Source: Thalassospira indica (GTDB taxonomy: Bacteria; Pseudomonadota; Alphaproteobacteria; Rhodospirillales; Thalassospiraceae). Taken from it: 64,000 nt of DNA. Below, piece after piece: positions 41,180 to 49,305 of this stretch. The stretch is taken from NCBI RefSeq assembly GCF_003403095.1, contig NZ_CP031555.1, positions 3,240,501 to 3,304,500 on the forward strand, written 5' to 3'. A program made the position numbers and the translations under genes. The stretch's first letter is position 1. Each line of letters starts with the position of its first letter. Under the pieces are notes generated by a model, which saw nothing but the letters and a program-made list of their open reading frames with translations, was not told the DNA's origin and did not search any database.

Positions 41180-42903
41180 GGCACAACTCCTTTGGGCAAA
41201 CGACGCGCGGCAAGCTGAAAACAGCTCATCAGCGCGATCACCACCAGCACGACCAGAACCGCCACGGCCGAGGCCAGAACGGTGTCGCCACTGTCATCAA
41301 GATTGAAAATCAGAACGCCCAACGTCTCGTTCCCGGCCGACCACAACAGGGCCGAAACCGTCAGTTCGTTAAAGGCGGTCAGGAAAACCAAAAGCGCACC
41401 GGCCGCGGCCGAAGGGGCTGCCAGCGGAAGCAAGATATCGCGCAAGCGGCGCGACAAGCCTGCCCCGCAGGCCTGGGCGGCTTCTTCAAGGGCGGGGTCA
41501 AGCTGGGTAAAGCTGTTCATGACGGGGCGCAGCGCAATCACCAGAAAACGCGCCAAGTACGCGACAAAAATGATCGCAAGCGTGCCATACAGACTGACAT
41601 CAATCAGCGGAATGCGGATAAACAGCAAGATGCAGGCAATCGCCAGAACTACGCCGGGCAAGGCATAGGGCACCTCGACCAGAAGATTGATCAGCTTGGT
41701 CAAATTCGATGGTCTGCGCACCATCACATAGGCCAGCGGCAGGCACATCACAACAAGCGTCACCGCCGCCCCCACGGACAGAACAAAGCTGTTCTGGAAT
41801 GCGCGAATGGTCGATGGCTGCACGAACATGACTTCGTGAAACGCCTCGAACGTCGCATTTGCAAATGTGAGCTTGACGCCAAAGGCCGGTACAAGTGCGG
41901 TGGTAAACAGGGCCAAAAGCGGGATGACCAGAATGGCGACCAATACCGTCCACAGGGCCATTTCAACCAAGCCTCGGCGTGCGCCGAGTTTGACATCCAA
42001 AGGACGCCCGACCATCCCCATCAGGCGATAATCCCGTTTGGACAGCAACCGGTGATGCAGCGCGACCCCACAAATCGCAATTGCGCCGATCAGCATGGCC
42101 AGCACGGATACCTCGCCCAGAACGGACGGGCCAAACCCGGCAAGCTTCTGATAAATCAAGGTTGGCAGGGTTTGATAGCCTGCGGGGATGCCCAGCATTG
42201 CCGGAATACCGAAATTGCCAAGGGCAGTCACAAAGGCCATGGCGGTTCCGGCAATCAGGCCCGGACTGGTCAGCGGCAAAATGATCTGCCACCACAAACG
42301 CCCGCCGCGTGCACCGGCCAGTCGCGCGGCTTCGATCTGTTCGCGGGGTAACATGCGCAGATTTGCCCGCAAGGTCAGAAACACGATGGAGGCATGCTGG
42401 ATCCCCAGCAAAAGGGCGATGCCCTCGGCCGAATAAAGCGGCTGGGGCGATCCTAGCGGCGGAGCCATGCCAATTGCGTTCAAAAGCGCACTGCTGGGCC
42501 CGGTCAATTGCACCCAACTGAGTGCTGTGATCTGTGGCGGGATCATCATCGGGATCATGAAACAGAACACGAGTGCGGCCTTGGCGCGGATATCAGTCAG
42601 TGCAACCAGAAAGGCAAATGACCCGCCAATCAAAAGGGAAATAATTGTTCCCAGACCGGCGGTATAAAGACTGTTTACTGTCGCGCGCCAGGTTGATGAA
42701 TTGCCCAGCACGTCGTGAAAATAATCAAACGAAGGCACACCACCGACCATCACGCCTTCAAACCCAAGGCGCAGGATCGGCAAAATCGAAATAATAAATA
42801 CCGGCACCACCAACCAAATCAGCAACCGGTCCGAAGACCGGTTGCCATTTGGTTTGGCGATTATGCCAGGCAGAACGCCGCGAAGGCGACCTGTAGCCTG
42901 CAT
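41167..42903 (-). CDS. ABC transporter permease, fused two-domain FbpB/AfuB type
   Basis: Inner-membrane protein of 578 residues with about 12 helices made of two homologous halves. Each half has an EAA loop (EAARLAGARGGRLWWQIILPL and EEAAQACGAGLSRRLRDILLPL), so one chain supplies both permease subunits. Its ATG overlaps the binding-protein stop (TAATG). Confidence 0.9.
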   Translation of the reverse strand: MQATGRLRGVLPGIIAKPNGNRSSDRLLIWLVVPVFIISILPILRLGFEGVMVGGVPSFDYFHDVLGNSSTWRATVNSLYTAGLGTIISLLIGGSFAFLVALTDIRAKAALVFCFMIPMMIPPQITALSWVQLTGPSSALLNAIGMAPPLGSPQPLYSAEGIALLLGIQHASIVFLTLRANLRMLPREQIEAARLAGARGGRLWWQIILPLTSPGLIAGTAMAFVTALGNFGIPAMLGIPAGYQTLPTLIYQKLAGFGPSVLGEVSVLAMLIGAIAICGVALHHRLLSKRDYRLMGMVGRPLDVKLGARRGLVEMALWTVLVAILVIPLLALFTTALVPAFGVKLTFANATFEAFHEVMFVQPSTIRAFQNSFVLSVGAAVTLVVMCLPLAYVMVRRPSNLTKLINLLVEVPYALPGVVLAIACILLFIRIPLIDVSLYGTLAIIFVAYLARFLVIALRPVMNSFTQLDPALEEAAQACGAGLSRRLRDILLPLAAPSAAAGALLVFLTAFNELTVSALLWSAGNETLGVLIFNLDDSGDTVLASAVAVLVVLVVIALMSCFQLAARRLPKGVVPWQT

Positions 42904-43880
42904 TATTCAGCCCCGAACATGTCTGCGAATTTCTGTTTGTTGGCTTCGGCCTGTTCCAGCGCGATGGCCGGATTGAAGTTCATCAGCTTGATCTCGCTGC
43001 GTGCCGGGAAACCGGCCGGAAGTGCCATGTCGTTACGCGCCGGGATGTAACCCATATCAAGGACCAGTTCCTGACCCTGTTCGGACAGAAGGAAGTCAAC
43101 GAACTTGTGGGCGGCATCGACGTTCTTGGCGTCTTTCATGATCGCGACCGGCTCGGTCACATAGGTGACACCTTCAGACGGGAAGACGAAATCAACCGGC
43201 GATCCATCTGCCTTGCCACGGATGGCAAGGAAGTCGACAACAACGCCATAAGGCTTTTCACCCGATGCAACCGCCTTGAAGGTGCCGCCATTGCCACCCT
43301 TGGCGCGTGCTTCGTTCGCCGCCAGTGCCTGATAGTAATCCCAGCCAAGATCCTTGTTCTCGGTCAGGGTGGAGAGATGAATAAGGGCCGCACCGGAATA
43401 AAGCGGGCTTGGCATTGCGATCTGGTTTTTCACCGCCGGATCAGCAAGGTCTTTCCACGATGTCGGGGCTTTAACGGCGGTGTTGTAAACGATGCCGCTG
43501 GTGATCAGCTTGGTCGAATAGTAATAGCCTTCACCGTCATAAAGACCGTCTTCATAGGCACTTGCCTCGCCCGATTTATAGGCCTGCAGTTGACCTTCCT
43601 GCTTGAGACCTTCAAGGGTCACGGTATCGGCAATCAGAAGAACATCCGGGCGCGGGTCGCCAGCAGCGATTTCCGCACGCAGTTTCGCCATCAGTTTGGT
43701 GGTGCCGTCACGGACCCACTCAACTTCAATATCGGGGTTGGCAGCCATAAAGGCATCAACAGTGGTCTGGGCATCCTTGTTCGGCTGGCTGGTATAAAGA
43801 ACCAGCTTTTCAGCAGCCTGCCCCACAACCGGCAGCATCATCGCGGCAGAGGCAACCGCAGCAAGAAGAACGTTACGCAT
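42903..43880 (-). CDS. Periplasmic binding protein, iron/AfuA-like family
   Basis: Binding protein of 325 residues with a signal peptide (MRNVLLAAVASAAMMLPVVGQAA). The mature start EKLVLYTSQPNKDAQTTVDAFMAANPDIEVEW and LLIADTVTLEGLKQEGQLQAY fit the Fbp/AfuA family. Proteins of this family were long called iron binders, but AfuA of Actinobacillus binds hexose phosphates. The phosphatase neighbours and DeoR regulator favour a phosphorylated ligand here (inference). The start at 43880 has AGGGA; an ATG three codons earlier lacks a ribosome site. Confidence 0.85.
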   Translation of the reverse strand: MRNVLLAAVASAAMMLPVVGQAAEKLVLYTSQPNKDAQTTVDAFMAANPDIEVEWVRDGTTKLMAKLRAEIAAGDPRPDVLLIADTVTLEGLKQEGQLQAYKSGEASAYEDGLYDGEGYYYSTKLITSGIVYNTAVKAPTSWKDLADPAVKNQIAMPSPLYSGAALIHLSTLTENKDLGWDYYQALAANEARAKGGNGGTFKAVASGEKPYGVVVDFLAIRGKADGSPVDFVFPSEGVTYVTEPVAIMKDAKNVDAAHKFVDFLLSEQGQELVLDMGYIPARNDMALPAGFPARSEIKLMNFNPAIALEQAEANKQKFADMFGAE

Positions 43881-43910
43881 GATCGGCATCCCTATAGATC
43901 AGAAAGAAGG

Positions 43911-43922
43911 TTTCGTTCGAAA
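43911..43922 (-). promoter_or_regulatory. Candidate DeoR operator upstream of the importer operon
   Basis: TTTCGTTCGAAA, 30 bases before the binding-protein start. Its exact reverse complement occurs at 44061-44072 in front of the regulator gene. TTCG/CGAA half-sites are typical for GlpR/DeoR proteins. Confidence 0.75.
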
Positions 43923-44060
43923 ATGTTTCGATCCGGAAGCTATCGGGATTTCGGTTTCAATTGTGTGACAACACCAAGAATTAAATGTTTCAATAGGAAA
44001 ACCGGGCTATGCAGCAGTGTTTCGGCCTGTCTATACTTAGATCACAAGCGAAATAACAAC

Positions 44061-44072
44061 TTTCGAACGAAA
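44061..44072 (+). promoter_or_regulatory. Candidate DeoR operator upstream of the regulator gene
   Basis: TTTCGAACGAAA, the exact reverse complement of 43911-43922. It ends eight bases before the GTG start, so binding would block translation start or early transcription of the regulator (autoregulation). Confidence 0.75.
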
Positions 44073-44080
44073 GAAATGCC

Positions 44081-44863
44081 GTGACTAAAACGTCTGATGC
44101 AGTGCCCCTTGACCGCCGACGCGACCGCATCGTCGCCCTTGTCAAATCGACCGGCTTTATGGCGGTCGAGGAACTGGCACGCCGGTTTAACGTCTCGGTC
44201 CAGACCATCCGCACCGATTTGCGCGATCTGCATGAACAGGGGCGCGTGTTTCGCCGTCATGGTCTGGCGGGCCCGGCACCCGATCCGGATAACTCGGCCT
44301 ATGAAAAACGTGAAGTCTGGAACCGGACGGGCAAAATGGCGATTGCCGCGAAGGTCGCCGACCTGATCCCCGAGGGTTGCACGATTGCGATTGGCACTGG
44401 CACCACCGCCGAACTCGCCGCCCAGCATCTGGCAGCGCATCGCAACTTAACGGTTCTCACAAACAACCTGCATGTGGTGATGGCCCTGCAAAACGCACCG
44501 AATGTGACGCTTCGCCTTGCCGGTGGCACGGTCCGCACCCGCGATCTGGATATCATCGGCGCAGACAGCGCGGATTTTTTCGGCAGCATGCGTGCCGATT
44601 TCGGGATTGTCAGTGTTGGCGGCATGAGTGACGAAGGTGATTTACTGGACTTCAATATGGATGAAGTCCGCGCCAGACGCGCACTGGTATCGTGCTGCGA
44701 CCATGCGATCCTGATGATCGACGAGAAGAAGGTTGGCCGCAAAGCCCTTTGCCGTGACGGCCACGCCAGCGATTTTCAGACGGTGTTGCTGAACACCGCG
44801 CCGGGGGATGCGTTACAACGTGCGCTGGTGAAGGCGCGGTGTCAGATTGTGGTGGTGCCCTGA
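44081..44863 (+). CDS. DeoR/GlpR-family transcriptional regulator
   Basis: Repressor of 260 residues: N-terminal helix-turn-helix (RRDRIVALVKSTGFMAVEELARRFNVSVQTIRTDLRDL, VFRRHGLA) and a C-terminal sugar-phosphate sensing domain (IAIGTGTTAELAAQHL, TVLTNNLHVVMAL, GIVSVGGMSDEGDLLDFNMDEVRARRAL). Starts with GTG. Divergent from the importer-hydrolase operon, with the same 12-bp sequence in front of both. Family effectors are phosphorylated sugars or polyols. Confidence 0.9.
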   Translation: MTKTSDAVPLDRRRDRIVALVKSTGFMAVEELARRFNVSVQTIRTDLRDLHEQGRVFRRHGLAGPAPDPDNSAYEKREVWNRTGKMAIAAKVADLIPEGCTIAIGTGTTAELAAQHLAAHRNLTVLTNNLHVVMALQNAPNVTLRLAGGTVRTRDLDIIGADSADFFGSMRADFGIVSVGGMSDEGDLLDFNMDEVRARRALVSCCDHAILMIDEKKVGRKALCRDGHASDFQTVLLNTAPGDALQRALVKARCQIVVVP

Positions 44864-44896
44864 GGTCTCTAACAATCAGCGCTCAAAAGACAAAAC

Positions 44897-45661
44897 TCAG
44901 AACAATCTGCCCATATTTTTTATGCGAGATTTTGACTTTATCGCATCTATTCTTTCTTTGTAATCCATAATTTCCTTACCATAATGAATAATTATTCTAT
45001 AAACTAGCAAAAAAAAGCTCTTTAATATTTCATCATTACTAGAGAAATCTGCTTTTTTCATTTTTTTAAATAAAAATTCCTCCCCGTATTTCGCGCGAAC
45101 AAACGACTCTGAAACTCGAGATCGCAGCTCGTCTTCCTCAATCATAAAGGTAGGAACTAAATATGAATCTTTGAGTTCTCCATCATCATCAAAGAATATT
45201 AGACAGTACAAATCTGACCACCTTTCACTTTGATCAATAACCCATCCTTTACCAGCCCGAAAGACAGCTTCTCTTTTCGGCGTTTTTTCTATCAATTCTT
45301 CAACATTTTCACGATGAAAATCGTTTAACTCATAGAAGTCCCTTACAATAAAACCTTTGGTTTTTCGGATTGATACTTGGGGTGACGAACTAGTTTTAAC
45401 TTCTATCGACAATCCATTTCTGTAACTACCGCAATAATACTCAAATAAATTCACATTATTGTCGTACAATTTTGTTATAATGTCACCAAATTTAGCATTG
45501 TCTAACGTTAGGTATAAATCAGAAACATCCAACCCTCCAACATTCGGGCTCTTTAAAGCATCCGAGATCCTTTGCTCATAAAAAAAACCTCTATATCTTG
45601 GGTTTTTCTTTAAGGCTTCAAGATGACTCTCAGCTTCATCTTTTGAAAAAAGCGCACTCAT
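44897..45661 (-). CDS. AT-rich orphan gene, unknown protein
   Basis: No family recognised. The 254-residue product starting MSALFSKDEAESHLEALK is rich in Lys, Phe, Tyr, Asp and Ile. Its codon use is strikingly AT-rich compared with every neighbour, indicating recent acquisition. A segment with SIEVKTSSSPQVSIRKTKGFIVRDF has the E-x-K pattern found in nuclease folds, preceded by an acidic stretch, but this is weak. The ATG at 45661 has AGGAG ten bases upstream; two ATGs at 45682-45685 overlap the amidotransferase stop and would add up to eight residues. Confidence 0.65.
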   Translation of the reverse strand: MSALFSKDEAESHLEALKKNPRYRGFFYEQRISDALKSPNVGGLDVSDLYLTLDNAKFGDIITKLYDNNVNLFEYYCGSYRNGLSIEVKTSSSPQVSIRKTKGFIVRDFYELNDFHRENVEELIEKTPKREAVFRAGKGWVIDQSERWSDLYCLIFFDDDGELKDSYLVPTFMIEEDELRSRVSESFVRAKYGEEFLFKKMKKADFSSNDEILKSFFLLVYRIIIHYGKEIMDYKERIDAIKSKSRIKNMGRLF

Positions 45662-45681
45662 ATCTCTCGAACTCCTCTTCA

Positions 45682-46449
45682 TCATAGCGTTGCTTCTTCG
45701 CTGATCGTTAGATCACCTTCGACATGCAGGGTATGGTTGGGTGCAACCGCTTTCCAGCTATCGCTTTCAGTATCGAGCGGCTCGGACACGACAATCACGT
45801 GATCATCGCGTTTGCGCCAATAGAGCGATGGCGGTTTGTCGTCGCTGGCATGGCGGATGGCGCAGACGCTTTTGCCGTTTGACAGGCAGGCGGTGAATCG
45901 AAACGGCGACGTTGCTCCGCGCAGCTTCATTTCATTTTCCACCACTTCAATCGTGCGGCGGATTGCGCGGTGTGGATCATTGCGCAGTCCAAGCGTCAGC
46001 ATCAGGCAAAAGATCAGTTCGCTATCGGTTGAGCCCTGTCGGCCTTCGTAAAATTCGTCTTCGATCATCATTTCAAGCGATCGACGCACCAGCGGATAAT
46101 CGCCAATCTGGCCGTTATGCATGAACAGATACTGGCCGTTGGAAAACGGGTGGCAGTTGGTGCGGCTGGTGTGCGTTCCGGTCGAGGCCCGGACATGGGC
46201 AAAGAACAAACCCGATTTGATGTGATGGGCAAGCGACCGCAAGTTCGGGTCATTCCAGGCCGGCAGGATTTCGCGATACAGCCCCGGTGTCGGACGTTCG
46301 TCGTACCAGCCAAGACCAAACCCGTCGCCATTGGTCGGCGTTTTCGCCTGTTCGGCATGCAGGCTTTGTTCGACCAGCGAATGGCGCGGCTCAAAGACCA
46401 GCTTTTCCAGATAAACCGGATCCCCGATATAGCTTAGCCAACGACACAT
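45682..46449 (-). CDS. Class II glutamine amidotransferase (EgtC/YafJ-like)
   Basis: N-terminal nucleophile hydrolase of 255 residues. Removal of Met exposes Cys2 (MCRWLSYIGDPVYLEKLV). Further motifs: NGDGFGLGWYDERPTPGLYR, FFAHVRASTGTHTSRTNCHPFSNGQYLFMHNGQIGDY and GSTDSELIFCL. The ATG at 46449 must be the true start for Cys2 to be the nucleophile. The acyl acceptor is unknown, and no ergothioneine genes are nearby. The AT-rich orphan gene overlaps or abuts its 3' end. Confidence 0.88.
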   Translation of the reverse strand: MCRWLSYIGDPVYLEKLVFEPRHSLVEQSLHAEQAKTPTNGDGFGLGWYDERPTPGLYREILPAWNDPNLRSLAHHIKSGLFFAHVRASTGTHTSRTNCHPFSNGQYLFMHNGQIGDYPLVRRSLEMMIEDEFYEGRQGSTDSELIFCLMLTLGLRNDPHRAIRRTIEVVENEMKLRGATSPFRFTACLSNGKSVCAIRHASDDKPPSLYWRKRDDHVIVVSEPLDTESDSWKAVAPNHTLHVEGDLTISEEATL

Positions 46450-46643
46450 GATTTGCCCCCGCACATGAAATTTGATCGCGCACATCTAAGCCGGATAATT
46501 ACATCACGGTCAATGTGATATTGTGTGTCTCTGCCCTGTTTCCAGGACATGGCCGCAAACAGGGTTTTGTTGGCAAAAAGAACAACAAACCTCTTGCCAA
46601 GGCGGGTGATTGTCCGTATTTTCCGCGCCACAAAATGAATCGT

Positions 46644-46719
46644 GCTGGTGTAGCTCAGCTGGTAGAGCGGCGCATTCGTAATGCGTAGGTCGTAGGTTCA
46701 AATCCTATCACCAGCACCA
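46644..46719 (+). tRNA. tRNA-Thr (anticodon CGT)
   Basis: 76 bases with cloverleaf: acceptor GCTGGTG / CACCAGC, D-arm GCTC-GAGC, anticodon stem GCGCA / TGCGT with loop TTCGTAA (CGT at 46677-46679), T-arm GTAGG-TTCAAAT-CCTAT, encoded CCA. Reads ACG codons. No copy of its 3' end is seen elsewhere in the window, so there is no evidence of an integrated element here. Confidence 0.97.
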
Positions 46720-46734
46720 TTTTGTAAAACAAAG

Positions 46735-46775
46735 ACCCGCCAAGACGCAGCCTGCTGCATCTTTGGCGGGTTTTG
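46735..46775 (+). terminator. Terminator after tRNA-Thr
   Basis: Stem ACCCGCCAA / TTGGCGGGT followed by TTTG, starting 16 bases after the tRNA. Confidence 0.82.
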
Positions 46776-46947
46776 TGTTTCAAGGCCCTGGTTTGCGACT
46801 TTGCGCGATGCAATTTCGGCGCGATCTTTTCACATTCCACTCCCCACCCCGTCTGTTTGCAAGGAACCGTTATAACTTCTTGCAGATCAGGGGCGGCATG
46901 ATGGCGGCCCTTTTGAGTGTTGCAAGACACCATTGGGGAGTGCAGGC

Positions 46948-48561
46948 ATGACCGATAGTGACGCGCCCAAACCAGCCAAGGCTTCGAACAAATCCAGCGA
47001 CAATTCCGATAACGGGCAACCGTCATCCGAGGCCGGTGCGGCAGATGCCGAAAACAATCTGCGTGAACCAACCGAAGCCCCGGACGCCATCAGCTCCGAG
47101 CAGGCCGCTGTGGATATGATGGCAGCCCTTTGCCGTGACTTTGGCCTGCCGGGCTTTGAGCAAGCCGCATCGGGCAGTCAGACTCAGTCATCACAGCAGT
47201 CACAACCAATGGAAACCGCCTTCCAGATCATTCAACGTTATCTGCTTGATGGCGGGACGTCATCGCCAACCCCAACAACCGCAAGTGCGCCGACGGAAGG
47301 CTACACCAGCCCGCTTGAAAACATGGACCCTTGGTACAGTGCCGATGGCGGTTCGTCTGCCACCAATAGCCCGGGCAGTACTGCGGACGCGCAATGGGGT
47401 GTAACCACGATCCATGCGGACGGCAGCACAACCGACATGACCGGCCCGGTGATCCGCGATGACATGTTCCGCACCGCCATGCCGACCCTTCAGGGCAAGG
47501 CAGACACCACCGCCGATACGCCCGACTGGGCGATCAGCATGGAACAGGGCTATCCCCTGTCGCCGACCAAGACCAGTGCGCAGACCGCCATTTCTGCGAA
47601 AATGCTGGCACCCGATGTGCCAAAATCCTTGTGCAAATGGTCCTTGCATGTCGGCGCATCAACAGATGCGCAGTCCGAACTTTCTGTTACGGCACCGAAT
47701 GCGGCCCCGTCACAATTGCGTGCACTTCTGTTTGATGCGATCGATGCCGATGGCGCAGCCCCCCAGATGTCCGAAGTGCCGATTTATGGCGGCGCACCGC
47801 ATGCCATCCATCTTGAACAGACCGTTGGCGCGACGGGCAGCGAAGCAACCCCGGATGTGGCGTTGATCCGCCTGATCTTTGCCGACCGTGCGCCGGTGCC
47901 AATCCATCTGGAATATGTTGGCACCCTGCCAAGCCCGATCGTTGCGGGAAATGTGATGGTGGCCCCCAATTCCAGCATTCCGTTCTGGGTGCAGATCACC
48001 CCGCCCAGCGAAGGCGACAAGGGGGCCGGTCTTGTTGTTCTGGTCCGTTATGAAGCCGAGACCAGCTTTGACGTGACCGCCCAGCTGATGACGCAGGCCC
48101 GGACCAGCACCCCGACCGCGATCCTGAGCTGCAATGCGCAGCATGATCGGTCGGCCTGCCGGGCTGCCAGCATGATCTCTGATAGCAGAGGACGTCTTGA
48201 AACCGGGTTGACCGGCCTGCCAACCGATCCGGATACCGCCGATCTTGAAAAATACGGGTTCATACCACCGGCCTTTATGCTTGAAGCAGACACAAGCACA
48301 TCGGCATCAGCGCCGAGTTTGACGTCGACAAAAGCAGCAGCGAAAGCTGACCCCACACCCACGCCGGCGAAATCTGGTACAGCGGCAAAAACATCCGATC
48401 CGGGCGATGATGGTGACACCGACAACAGCGACAACAGCGACAGCAGCAAAACCAGCAGCAGCAATGCCAAATCGTCATCGGGCTCAAGCAAAGGCAAGAA
48501 CGGCAATAGTGACAACACTGACAACACTGGCAGCACTGGTAGCAGCAAAGGAGGCAGCTGA
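46948..48561 (+). CDS. Unknown protein at the head of the R-body locus
   Basis: Not recognised. 537 residues with three zones. The first (1 to about 130) is polar and low in complexity, broken by one hydrophobic helix-like patch (AAVDMMAALCRDFGLPGFEQ). The middle (about 130-430) looks like a folded beta-rich domain (LCKWSLHVGASTDAQSELSV...VALIRLIFADRAPVPIHLEY...PFWVQITPPSEGDKGAGLVVLVRYEAETSFDVTAQL). The tail from about 455 is rich in Ser, Asp, Asn and Gly. No signal peptide. The ATG at 46948 follows GGAG at 7 bases. It is coupled to the next gene by TGATG. The link to R-bodies is by position only. Confidence 0.75.
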   Translation: MTDSDAPKPAKASNKSSDNSDNGQPSSEAGAADAENNLREPTEAPDAISSEQAAVDMMAALCRDFGLPGFEQAASGSQTQSSQQSQPMETAFQIIQRYLLDGGTSSPTPTTASAPTEGYTSPLENMDPWYSADGGSSATNSPGSTADAQWGVTTIHADGSTTDMTGPVIRDDMFRTAMPTLQGKADTTADTPDWAISMEQGYPLSPTKTSAQTAISAKMLAPDVPKSLCKWSLHVGASTDAQSELSVTAPNAAPSQLRALLFDAIDADGAAPQMSEVPIYGGAPHAIHLEQTVGATGSEATPDVALIRLIFADRAPVPIHLEYVGTLPSPIVAGNVMVAPNSSIPFWVQITPPSEGDKGAGLVVLVRYEAETSFDVTAQLMTQARTSTPTAILSCNAQHDRSACRAASMISDSRGRLETGLTGLPTDPDTADLEKYGFIPPAFMLEADTSTSASAPSLTSTKAAAKADPTPTPAKSGTAAKTSDPGDDGDTDNSDNSDSSKTSSSNAKSSSGSSKGKNGNSDNTDNTGSTGSSKGGS

Positions 48562-49061
48562 TGTCCGGGCAAGCGCAAAACGATGTGACCACGGCAAGTG
48601 ATCGCAAGGACGCGGTCAGGAAGGCGTTCAATCAGGAATATCTGGCAACCCAGCAGGCTATGGCGCAGGCTGCCGAACGGGCCCGCGCCCAGGTTCTTGA
48701 TCAAAAACAGACCATTTCCAATCATGCCGAAAACGTGAAATCCGGCGCACAGGCCCCGCAGCCCGCAATCGGCAGCCAGCAAACAGGGCAAGCCACCCCG
48801 CATCCTCAGTCGGCACAACAAGGGGCACCGCATATGGCATCGGATCCAAACATGCAAAACGGCCAGCAGGTGATGTTCGATATCGCCAATGAAATCCGTA
48901 ACATCATCGCACGCGAGATTGACTTGCGCATGCAGGCCTTGTCCGAGAAGGTGGAAACCGCCCTTGCCGAAGCCTTCCCGCCACGGGATCCGACAAAGGA
49001 CCAAAATCCCCAGCCTTCAAATCCCGCGCCCCCACAAAAGACATCCGGCAAAAAGACCTAG
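48561..49061 (+). CDS. Unknown small protein coupled to the preceding gene
   Basis: Not recognised. 166 residues: an N-terminal Ala/Gln-rich helix (RKAFNQEYLATQQAMAQAAERARAQVLDQKQ), a Gln/Pro/His-rich linker, a predicted amphipathic helix (MFDIANEIRNIIAREIDLRMQALSEKVETALAEAF, about residues 109-143), and a Pro/Lys tail. Its ATG overlaps the upstream TGA by one base. Composition resembles the N-terminal zone of the sigma factor and the reb genes' low-complexity tails. Function unknown; scaffold-like. Confidence 0.7.
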   Translation: MSGQAQNDVTTASDRKDAVRKAFNQEYLATQQAMAQAAERARAQVLDQKQTISNHAENVKSGAQAPQPAIGSQQTGQATPHPQSAQQGAPHMASDPNMQNGQQVMFDIANEIRNIIAREIDLRMQALSEKVETALAEAFPPRDPTKDQNPQPSNPAPPQKTSGKKT

Positions 49062-49305
49062 CCCGATGTTTACCACCGGGCCTGGCCCGGAACATCAACG
49101 CCAATAACAAGCGCGTCAACGCGCGACAATTTGTCCCGAACCTAACCCTCAGACCGCCTGGCGACGGCTGTGCCGTTATGTATGTAAACACAACTATAGG
49201 ATGTGTATAAACTTTTATTCACAATTTCTTTGCGGCTACGTCATAATGATTACCGCAAAAGTTATTCATCCTATGGTTGTACTGTATCAACCGGAGGGGT
49301 CCATA

